A stretch of 64,000 nt of DNA. Origin: Lottia gigantea (taxonomy: Eukaryota > Mollusca > Gastropoda > Lottiidae). The stretch is taken from contig NW_008707425.1 of NCBI RefSeq assembly GCF_000327385.1, forward strand, positions 602,081-666,080, in the 5' to 3' direction. Positions 1 through 9,329 of this stretch are shown piece by piece (within the stretch, counting starts at the first letter, position 1; every line of letters begins with the position of its first letter). The position numbers and the translations under genes are program-made. The notes beneath the pieces were generated by a model. The model worked only from the letters and a program-made list of their open reading frames with translations, was not told the origin of the DNA and made no database searches.

Positions 1-60
1 AATGATCTTTAACTGTGAACATAAGTTGTTATCCTTGGAAAATAAATTGTGTCTTTCTTA
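1..60 (+). repeat. 3' tail fragment of tRNA-derived SINE family B
   Basis: The words CTTTAACTGTGAACATAAG and TTGTTATCCTT recur, slightly diverged, at the 3' end of the element at 36655-36965 (reverse strand) and near 63400-63480. Only the tail is present; the tRNA-like head would lie left of the window. Confidence 0.55.
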
Positions 61-308
61 TACTGTAGTTTTGTAAATTTCGTGGAAGATGCGATTTGAT
101 TCTCGCAAAGGGTTAATACCAGTAAAATGGACTGCTGAACATTTTGAAGCTTACTGTAAACCTTTCCAAAAATATGTTTCCAGCTACAAACATTATTGCA
201 ACTCATATACTACTTTACATATCTCTCCCTTTTGAACGTTGGAGTAGATTATGATAATTTCATTGTTGATTTATCACGAGATTGAATAACTGTATATTTA
301 TCTTTCAG

Positions 309-853
309 AAAATGAGAATATAAATCAAGTTAAAACAGAGAAATCGGGGGTGAATGGATCCCAGACGCCTGATGATGGTACTGGTTGTTGTGATATAATG
401 AATCCCCTGTTATTGAATGGTACTCCTCAAAACTTGCGTCAAGTCAATTACCAGCGCGTTCTTCTCAGTAAAAAGCGCGTCATAAAAATGTTGTGTGTTG
501 TTGTTTTGGAATATTTTATTTGTTGGACACCATTGTTTATTATCAATACTTGGACAGTTATGGACTATATGAGTATACGTAGCAGTCTGAATTTGCTGAC
601 GAAAGCACTCGTACTCTTACTGGCTTACATTTCGTCATGTGTTCATCCAATAACTTACTGTTTCATGAACCGAAGTTTTCGTCAAAGTTTTGCTACTGCA
701 TTTAAATGCTGCCCTGGACCCTTATCGAGGAGTGGAAAATCCATGGCATTAGTTAGTGAAACCTCTCAGGTTCGACATCAGAAGAGGATTGATGCTACCT
801 CCACTGCTCAAACATCGCTTCGTGTTGTATTTCAAAAGAAACCTCGCATTTAG
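309..853 (+). CDS. CCKR: Cholecystokinin/sulfakinin-type peptide receptor, last coding exon (class A GPCR)
   Basis: Seen: an acceptor (TATCTTTCAG) ends at 308. The exon then reads open with two leading bases (phase 1 junction) to a TAG at 851-853, giving 180 residues. It starts in a long third intracellular loop. TM6 follows with the basic entry KKRVIKML and the CWTP motif. TM7 has SSCVHPITYCFMN, then a helix-8 segment and a CC pair (FKCCPGP) suitable for palmitoylation, and a basic tail of about 60 residues. Family knowledge: vertebrate CCK receptors have KKRVIRML, CW.P, SSCVNPIIYCFMN and a CC pair in the same order, and their last exon also begins in loop 3. Inference: a plasma-membrane receptor for CCK/sulfakinin-like peptides. 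TM1-5 lie left of the window. Oddity: the NPxxY asparagine is histidine (codon CAT). Another peptide-receptor paralogue close to CCKR is possible. Confidence 0.85.
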
Positions 854-879
854 TTGTTCTAGTGCATTTTACGTAACTC

Positions 880-1211
880 TTAAAGGGACAAGTGCCCCAT
901 TTTAGAGGGTTGATTTGAGTCCTGAAAATATGTACGTAGTCTTCATAAGTACTAGAAATGTACGAAATCGCACAATTCCTTCAAAAATATCACAGACTAG
1001 GTATTTTACTCACTATTTCTATATATCTATATATCACGAGTCGTCATTTTGACATTTAAACGTGGACAATTCTAGAAACACGTGGCTTTGAAGGCTCAAA
1101 TTTCGACGGTGAGCTGTGAACACTATTACTGATAGGCTTAGCTAAAAAAAATTCCCGTTTATGAGACTAAAGTATGATTGGTCAAAAAGAATGACGCATC
1201 TGTCCCTTTAA
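880..1211. mobile_element. MITE, TTAAAGGGACA family, copy 1 (in the CCKR 3' flank)
   Basis: The element is bounded by TTAAAGGGACA at 880 and its reverse complement TGTCCCTTTAA ending at 1211. The terminal TTAA on both sides fits a TTAA target duplication. The interior is non-coding. Diverged copies are at 33403-33744 and 39869-40085, sharing for example 'GAAGGCTCAAATTTC' and 'GGTGAGCTGTGAACACTATTA' in parts. It starts only 27 bp after the receptor stop codon, so it probably forms part of that gene's 3' UTR. Confidence 0.75.
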
Positions 1212-1909
1212 ATGTTGTGATAAAAGGAGTGAAAAAAAGTGGAAACACGTTTTCATCTAAATTGTATACAATATTTTCAAAGCAAGACAGGTTAAATTCC
1301 GCTCTGCTTCAATATGACATCCTTTTCAGTGAGTCACATAGCTAAATTGATAATTTTTCTTATAACTGTTTCAAGACAAAAAAAAATACTGCTACAATCT
1401 CTATTTAAATATCCTGAAAGTCATTGAAATAGATAAAATTATCGCGTTTTAGCACACATTTATTCCATTAATCCAGTCATTATTTTTTTTTAAAAAAAAG
1501 GTTAATCCGATATGGACTCAAACCTTGTGTTGTCGAAGCTTTTATTGTGGAATACAATTTTAACGCATTATTGTAAGCTAACAATTAGTGGGCAGCAAAT
1601 GTGATAATATTTCAACAACTGAGCCCCACACTCTTACATCTTACTGAGTAAGCCACCTAGTTGATTATTATCTCTTTTAGATCTGAGCGATAACCTTTCT
1701 CTGCTCTCACTGCAACAAAGGCTATTACTGAATCGAATAAAAGCAATAATGACCACGAAATTCTGAGGTACACATAATGGACCAGATCCAGTTTGTAAAT
1801 ATTGTCATACCTTTTCATGAAGTGTAATAAATTGTAAGCCTGTGAGTTCATACCGAAATGTCCTTTTTCAAACCCTGTGGAGATTCAATTTACTCATTGC
1901 ATGCAGCAT
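1212..1909. other. Non-coding flank, nothing recognised
   Basis: AT-rich with homopolymer runs. No ORF with protein-like composition and no clear repeat boundary were seen. Confidence 0.5.
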
Positions 1910-1913
1910 TTAA

Positions 1914-2358
1914 TAGCCCCTTCATACCGGACTGCGACCATTTGCGATCTTTCAGTGACATGAAATGTACTAGTCGCGGTCAAACGTGAAGAAGACGGGA
2001 GAAAAAATCCCTAATAAATTACAAACTTAAATCGAACTCTAACCGCGAAGTATGCGACCCTATTGCGTTTTACCACGCGCGTAATGCGCTTTTATACCGC
2101 CCAAGGCGATGTTACAACGCTTGTCTGACGACCTTCTAGGTCTATAGTGCTTTCAACACGTTGCTGAACATTTGCGTTTGTTTTGAACATATCCAAAATA
2201 TACCCCGTGTCTCGCCGAAGAGTGACGACAATTGCATGCATCATATTTTTGGCATGTTAAACACGCTTATACCACTCTTATGGCGACCTTAACACGCCCT
2301 GTTCCATTTTCATCGCAGTAGCAGCGCATTAAAAACGCCTTTCTGGTGTGACGGGGTC
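1914..2358. mobile_element. CpG-rich MITE with TTAA target duplication
   Basis: TTAA at 1910-1913 and at 2359-2362 flank about 445 bp. The left end TAGCCCCTTCATACCGGAC and the reversed right end GACCCCGTCACACCAGAAA are imperfect inverted repeats. The interior is strikingly rich in CpG and 'ACGC/GCGT' words compared with its surroundings (for example around 2045-2130 and 2255-2345). No transposase ORF was seen. Family assignment (piggyBac-like or other TTAA-targeting group) is inference. Confidence 0.6.
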
Positions 2359-2362
2359 TTAA

Positions 2363-4639
2363 GCAATCGACAATGAAAGTATATATTTTTTTCAATTACA
2401 GGGACGAACAATTTGTCAAGCCTGTTCTAGGTGGGAGGCAACAAACACGAAAGGAAAAATTACGTCGTGCACTAATGTCTCAAGACACATTACATGGTCA
2501 AAATCGACCGCTGTCTACGTTTATGGTTGTAAACTGTTTTGAATGCGTCAAAATCCTTACATTCAACATGAAAATTCCATTAACACCACTGACTGAAGTC
2601 TCGACGAGTGGAAAATGCATTGATTATATCGATAATAAAAAATGGATTTATATGTGCTTTAACTATATTTCAAATGTAAAATCTGTCATATATTTGTCAA
2701 TGCTTTCATTATTATTCATTATATTATTATTAAAATATTTCTTGTCAATATGACTTATAACCCTGCTTGTCCCTGAGCGAAATTACTTCAGAAGAATAAT
2801 AGTTCTACCTTAAACCTGTGAATATAAAATGTCTCATGAGTAAGAAATGAATTGGAATTCTGCGTCCAACTTTTCTGTGCCTGATCAAACTAATGAATAC
2901 TGTGGTGTGACAATAGAAATTTTGCTGGAACCTTTGGCCGTCTCTTTTTTCATTATTATTATTTACAACTGACACATGGAGCATCATTTTATGTCCCATG
3001 GAATGTCGTTCACTCCGATCAAGATAGGATAACGCCATATAACATACAACGCACATAACACAATACTTACTCAACATCGAAATCACCAGAACTTAAATAG
3101 AGCAGTCAGGTAAGATCCTCAAGGATGACCAAAACGACCAAACTCTAAGTTCAAAGTCAAAGTCCTAAATTATCTGATCACAAGATCAATGCCAATGCTA
3201 ATGGGGAGTTGAGTAAGTTTTTGCTTGAATCGATATTCAATTACCAGCATGTGCCTTAAAGTTTGCATTGTTTTATCTTGTGACACAAATGCACAATTGA
3301 TGGCAAAACGTAATTTATTACACCCGTTACCGTGTTAAGTTTTACTGTTTATGGTCGGATTTATGTGATACTTACCTTCCCTTGCGTGTCAATTAATTTC
3401 TCCAGTGAACAATTTTTGTTACCGGCTTTGACAAGATGTATTGACTTGAATATTTATTTACGTATTGAGATGATGGGAACAATGTCCAAACTGAGTAGAA
3501 AATTGTAATCCGCTCAAATTATATTGAGATCGATGGGTATTTGGATTTTTTCTTATTAAATTGACATAATTGAAAAACGCCTCTATTGTAGCAATTCAGA
3601 AAAATAAGATTACGAAAACATTTACATATTTCACAAATCTCAACAAAGAGGTCAGAATAATAATTTGATTTTCCAAGGTACACTCTAACACGACGTTGTG
3701 TAATTTTCAGGTGCTTTTTTAAATGTAAGACGGGTTAGGGGGTGGCAGGGCGAGCAAAACGCTAGATACACTACAGAGAGTGACTGCTTGATCTCTGAAG
3801 TTGTAATTTTGCTCACTGAATTCAGCTCCAGATTAACAACATTTCAAGGATGACTTCTACCAACTGTTTCTTAACATAACCCCTGCAAGTGCAATGATTA
3901 TTCCCCGAGTTATCCAAAAACATTTACTGAATCTACTGAGCATGGCAGGGTTGTGTCAATGACAACTCGCATCAAATGGTGCAATGATTGGTGGCGGAAG
4001 AGCAGTGTATGGGAGAGAACTCTTGAGAATAATTATTATTTCTGGACGGACTCTTGTAAATCCTTTGCCATCTGTTTCCATGTTAAATCTCGAAATTCAA
4101 CCTTATATAACTTTTCCAGAAATCTTGTTGGAAACTTTCTAATATGTCACATGAAAGCCTGGCCAATACTTAGTTTCTGGACAAAAATTCAATATATCAT
4201 GACCATGAAAATGTTGAACTACCAAACTGGAAGTAGACCACTACATCTTATCAACATCCGCAAGACTGTCACTATTTTAAGTATTGTCCTTCCGCAAGAA
4301 AATATTTTTCTCATCTCACAACAGATGAAAGAAATGCAATTCCATACGTCAAATTCCAAATCTAGATCAAAAATTAGTCAAGAATTGGCATGCAAAACCC
4401 CCAAAAGGGAGGGGGAAAGAGAATTTCTCAAAATAGAACTACATTAGCATAAAATGCTTTACTGTAGTTGGGTCTTCTACAAATTCAGTGAATATTCCAC
4501 CACGAACATGGTCATAAAAAGGTGTAAGAAGATACAGAGGGGAAGAGAACACCAATTTTTGAAAGAATTCATATCGGAACCAACTTCTCAATTACAGATT
4601 TTGGATGGGGTAACTAAATCTAGTATCATTATGGAATGT
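2363..4639. other. Intergenic stretch without a supported gene
   Basis: Open frames here (for example 2373-2753 and 3953-4447) have AT-driven composition and no recognisable motif. A splice-acceptor-like TTTTTTTCAATTACAG precedes 2402, but no partner exon could be identified. Nothing else was recognised. Confidence 0.45.
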
Positions 4640-5210
4640 CCTATGTCAAGATGCGTCCAGTTCCTAGATACATTTTCATTATATCAAGAGCGGTCACCAA
4701 TCTGCGTAAAATTGTACGATAAATCTAATTTATGTAAGATATTGTTAATTTGAATAAACACACAATTTAATAAAATTCTGACATAAACTGTCACCTCTAC
4801 CGCGTTCATCGTCCAACAAATTTTGATGCGTTTTTACTGAGTCAAGGGCAATAACTCGAATTCCGTTGATCAAAATATCGTCAAATTCACCTCACTTGAC
4901 TAAGATTTCATTGTACATGTAATGGATGATCACACTTAATTTCTGTAAAGTCAAAATTTTAATTTCTCTATAGTATTCACAAACAAATTACTTCCTAAGT
5001 CATGGGTAATAACTAAAAAACCGTTCATCGAAAGATCGTCAATTTTTAACTTTTCCAAGATCTCATCATTATAAATGATCACATCAAATTTAATTAAAAT
5101 CAGATAAAAACTGGGGTCTCAAATGTGTTCATAAACCAATTGTGGACGGGCGATGACAACATACGACCACATTATAATGTGGGTGTATAAAAACTGACAC
5201 ATTATACCTA
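4640..5210 (+). repeat. Interspersed 'GGCAATAACTC' repeat, two degenerate units
   Basis: Contains GTCAAGGGCAATAACTCG (about 4843) and, further on, AAACCGTTCATCGAAAGATC then CCAAGATCTCATCATTATAA and ACATACGACCACATTATAA. The same succession is found at 44260-44530, and inverted at 8595-9010. No coding content was seen. The family is unnamed here; its wide use in mollusc genomes is my recollection. Confidence 0.65.
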
Positions 5211-6014
5211 CATTTTATCGAAAGCGTTTAAAAATTGACGGCACTTTTTACATTCGTGGACAGAAAAGTGACCTAGCAAGATTAAGATTTCGAGGATTCC
5301 ACCGTGTTGAAAAAAGATTTGAAACTGATGGGAAGCAGAAGAACATCATTGTATGTTATTAGAGACAAAGTTATTGATCACAAAAATTAGATGGAATATC
5401 AGTTACGGTGTTGAGAATTGTGCAAAGTCTAAACACAGCACCAAGCAAAGATACCAAGCATACAAAATTATAGATCATTTTCACATGACCGAGGAAATGC
5501 TATTTAAACACTCAATACTAAATGTATGCTCTAATTCTACAGATTTAATTTATAATCTACAATATCTATTTGGTGTATAACAGGCGGCTAATGAAAAAAA
5601 ATAGAAATATTAGCTGGAAAAAGAGAATATAAAAGCAAGCAAAAACGCCAGGTAATAGAGCTGTGCCAACTCCTTTCTTTCCATAATAAACCACTTGAGA
5701 GATCGTCTTCTGCCATCAATCGATAAAGTAAAATCGATTTCTTGTATCCTGTATACATCTGAATCCAATATATATTACCTAAAACAATTATAATTGCCGA
5801 AACTTGTCATAAACAAATCATTTTTATTAAAGCTTTATCGTGGCAGAGGTTATAAATAAATCCAGTAACAGTATTTGACTTGCGCTCTTAAGGATTTCAA
5901 ATCCAGCTAATACAGTGTTGAGATGTAGCTGTAGCAAAAAATCTATATTCATTCAAACAAAAAGATGTACACTAGTAAGAGCTTAGATTTCATGTAAATG
6001 TTACCCACCTAATT
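5211..6014. other. Non-coding 3' flank of the orphan gene
   Basis: No gene seen. On the minus strand an AATAAA-type signal occurs near 5822-5828, about 190 bp past the stop of the 238-aa ORF; it is a candidate polyadenylation site. Confidence 0.35.
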
Positions 6015-6731
6015 TCACAGATTGTCTGTTTGTATGACTCGGATGTCTGTATTGATTACGTCATCTAGAGTCGAGACTGATTGTAACGATTTCATGATTG
6101 CGTCTGCCCTTTTCAGACGCGACGAAACCTTGGCTGATAAAAGAACTCGTCTTCCGTTTGTAGTTGAATTTGGACGCATTACTGCCGTTGATCCATCAAG
6201 GTTGATAGTTGGAATAGTTATAGGTGGGCGATCCGTAAGACGAGCATAAGCCTTCTCGTGCTTTCTGGCCCATTTATTTCCATACTGTAAGCTTCCTACG
6301 CTGTTTATGGGGTTTAGCTGACCGCTTCTACTGGAATAGGACCAGTTTGGGTGGATCTGAGGTGAAGGCTTCGAGAGAGGGGCGATCTGTTTTTCAAAAG
6401 ATAAATCTCTTGAAGATGTGGGTTTTTCAAGACACATGTACCTTCTTCTTTGCATCCAGTCATCGGATTCATTAAGTGTTGTTGATGATCTCCGTAATGG
6501 AGTAACACATGGACTAAAAGATATTCCACTTTTTGGAGTCCTCACATTAATATGAACAAAGTCATTAAGCACACTTTCTTTCTCACGTAAAAAATTATTT
6601 AACATTTGTCTCCTTTGAAAATCGATTTTAAGTTCTTCTCGTTTTAAGTCAACATCAAATCGTACGAGGCTTGTAGTCGCCTCCACCAACTTTTTCTTGA
6701 CACATATTTTTCGAATGTCTTCAGTATTCAT
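6015..6731 (-). CDS. Hypothetical intronless protein, 238 aa
   Basis: I do not recognise a family. Seen: an uninterrupted frame from ATG at 6731 (context AACAATGA) to a stop at 6015-6017. The frame stays open upstream to near 6758 and is closed by a TGA a few codons further out, so this ATG is a reasonable start. Residues 1-60 look alpha-helical and strongly charged (for example RKICVKKKLVEATTS and LKREELKIDFQRRQML). The middle is rich in Ser/Pro/Arg with several SSR and PS sites. Residues near 200-215 are basic (GRRVLLSAKVSSRLKR). There is no signal peptide, membrane segment or cysteine pattern. Codon use and composition are far more protein-like than in the spurious frames nearby. Inference: a soluble, lineage-restricted protein, either a single-exon gene or a retrocopy. 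It is divergent to SC5D, about 2.4 kb away. Confidence 0.6.
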   Translation of the reverse strand: MNTEDIRKICVKKKLVEATTSLVRFDVDLKREELKIDFQRRQMLNNFLREKESVLNDFVHINVRTPKSGISFSPCVTPLRRSSTTLNESDDWMQRRRYMCLEKPTSSRDLSFEKQIAPLSKPSPQIHPNWSYSSRSGQLNPINSVGSLQYGNKWARKHEKAYARLTDRPPITIPTINLDGSTAVMRPNSTTNGRRVLLSAKVSSRLKRADAIMKSLQSVSTLDDVINTDIRVIQTDNL

Positions 6732-8594
6732 TGTTTTATAGTCATCCACAAAAGTCAAAGCAAAATTAGATACAACATGAAGTAATATGTTTCATTTCAA
6801 GTCGCAGCTAGCAATCGAAATACGTAAAATAATCTGTACACAAAAGACTTGCTTTTGGAAACTGTTATATTAATCCCGATAACCTAAGTAATGCCACTTA
6901 ATATTTAATTACCGTACTTACAAAATATGCATCCAAACACGTAAAATAAAATAAATATATTTAGACAGCTTTCAAATAAAAATATTATGAGTCCAAGTAA
7001 TAAGCCAAATGACTGAAGTAACTCAAACTTATTATTTAAAAAAATATATCGCTCTATTAAACTAGAATAGTAATAGATATACCTATACGATTAAGGGGTC
7101 AGGTATCAAATTTTTGTAAGCAAATTATTGTTTCAAGTTAACATTTTGTTGAGCTTAGATTAAGATAGCATATAGGGCTTATCAACGCCGGGTATAATTT
7201 GAAGAATTTTTCAAGAACAGCAGCACCAGACCAAGACCTAGAATGGGTCAATTCCACCACACAATAGGCCTGGGTCTCATATTACCCAGGCCTGTAGCTA
7301 AGGAAAATTTCTGACAACCCGAACCGACCAATTCCATTACTGGGACTATAAACACCCTTTGCCCCTCAGAATGTATTGCTTGCCCCTCCAACAATCGAGT
7401 CTGGCTACGGGTGTAGTATGACCTGAATCTAATATAGACTAACATTAGCCTACACAGAGAAAGTCGGAATGAACACAACATAAGTTGGATTTTTCTTCAA
7501 AATTCAATGAGTTTATTGCCAATTTAGTAGCCTACAGTACAGGGAAAAGTTCAATAGCAACTCCAAACGGAATTACGAAAAATTCTATATCTAATTTTAA
7601 TGTTGTGAAATAAGAAAATTTCAAATAAGATGCCCCACAAGTCTAAAAATAAAATTGGCCTTTAAACTAAGAATTATTCAATCATAAAAAACCTACGTGA
7701 TTTGGCCTTGTGCATTCATTATGGACGTGACTTGACAGCAGACATGGCTATCTCAGTCGACAAGAGTTAGCCAATCAAATGCTAGTATTGAAAAGGTCAA
7801 AATAGGTCAATTTATATCGTGATCATCAGTAACTGTTATGTTGATAAAGAATATGTAAAACAGTCGCCTTAAAGACATAAGAAGTGCGCATTTTTTAAAA
7901 AAAGGGAATCTAGTAATCGAGTGTTTAAGTAAGTATTTACGATCTATCAATAACTAATAAGAAATGTATCATTATGTATGATATTTTTCCCAAGACATTT
8001 CGTACACTCTCAGTCTCATCAGTTTTAATTTTAGTAACGTAAAATGAAAGTAGAATATAATCGGCAAGTCTGACAAGTAACTTACTCCAGTCGACATGTA
8101 TATAGAATTCTTAAATTAAAACCCTTTTCTTTATCAGTTACCTCATAGTCTGCTAATTTGGCATCTGTCTTTCGAAAAAGGCATCATGCAAAGTTTTCAT
8201 TATCAAAACTGAAATATGCCATTTACATCTATGTATCTACTTGATCAACCTGAATTTGTTATAAAATGAGTAATTAAAAAACAGAGTGTAACCTACAGTT
8301 TAAACTAATCTTGAGTTGGACCTTATAATATAAAATTTAATAATTTTAGTTTAAAGTATTCAGCTTTTTACTAAAAAAATTTCACTATCAATATCAAAAA
8401 TGTTGTATAACCTGAAAAAAATTTCTAAAGCATGCTATTTATATCTATGTATTTACTTGATCAAACTGAATTTGTTTTAAAACAGCTAATTTAAAACAGA
8501 GAATACTAATTGTTTATTAAGCAGTGTTTGTCTTTATATGGCTCAATATTATTCATTGAAACCATAAGAATATGTAGGAGACATATTTCTCTAC
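6732..8594. other. Region between divergent genes, no feature recognised
   Basis: AT-rich. It holds the presumed upstream regions of the orphan ORF (-) and SC5D (+). No CpG-dense promoter, clear TATA arrangement or repeat boundary could be defended. Confidence 0.35.
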
Positions 8595-9010
8595 AATTAG
8601 GCGTTTATTTTACTCAAATCCGTACAGTAGTTTTCCAGAAAGCAAAACAAACTAAAAAACCTTACACAATGTCTTTAAATAGTTATGGTGTTTTAAATGG
8701 TTTTCGAGTTATTGCCCTTGACTTAGGAAAAACACATCAAAATTGCTTGTGAGCACAACAGAGACTACAGTTATTATATGATTTTAATGAAATTTGGTGT
8801 GATCATTTATATTAATGAGGTCTGGGATAAGTTCAAAGTTGACGATCTTTCGATGAACAGTTTTTGAGTTTTATATCAGAATTTTATGAAATTTTGTGTG
8901 TTTGTTTAAATCTGTCTCTGACAAATTAGATTTTTGGTATGGTTGGCGACTGCCTTCGATATCATGAAAATATATCAGGGAAGTAGGTGTATCATGCTGG
9001 GCAACCACTT
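8595..9010 (-). repeat. Interspersed 'GGCAATAACTC' repeat, inverted copy
   Basis: GAGTTATTGCCCTTGACTTA (about 8706) and GTTGACGATCTTTCGATGAA (about 8838) are the reverse complement of words in the copies at 4640-5210 and 44260-44530. The adjoining TTTACTCAAATCCGTACAGT (about 8611) is also present at about 25619, so part of this element has another relative there. It ends about 90 bp before the SC5D acceptor at 9096. Confidence 0.6.
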
Positions 9011-9096
9011 AATGTCAGTTTTTTTCTTGCTTTTTGCCTTTGACTAAGTTCTAGAAATGGATTATATTATTATAATCTTATTTATGTGTGTTTCAG

Positions 9097-9329
9097 GTAG
9101 AATAATTCCAGATTAGAAGATGGATTTGGTTTTAAACATCTGCGACCAGTATTTCTTCACACCATATATATATCCTACTGAGTTTAAACCTGATGATCCA
9201 TACCGCCAGATTATCTCTCTGCTGGTTATAGCTAATATTGGTGGTTATTTATTATATTTAATAGTTGCTTCATTTAGTTATTTTTTTATATATGATAGAA
9301 GATTGACTAAACATCCTCAATTTTTAAAG
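9097..9329 (+). CDS. SC5D: SC5D exon with start codon
   Basis: Acceptor TGTGTTTCAG ends at 9096. There are 23 nt of 5' UTR, then ATG at 9120. Donor AAG|GTAAGA follows 9329, phase 0. Encodes residues 1-70, ending KHPQFLK as in vertebrate SC5D. Confidence 0.93.

Noticed and set aside
2373-2753. 126-codon + strand frame with an acceptor-like site before 2402
   Set aside because: The first ~45 residues are mildly protein-like, but the rest is AT-driven; no partner exon or motif.
3953-4753. Two consecutive + strand frames (164 and 99 codons)
   Set aside because: Composition typical of random AT-rich DNA; no domain; neither strand reads as a known transposon protein.
6022-6529. Frames overlapping the 238-aa orphan gene
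   Set aside because: Shadows of the longer, better-composed minus-strand frame.
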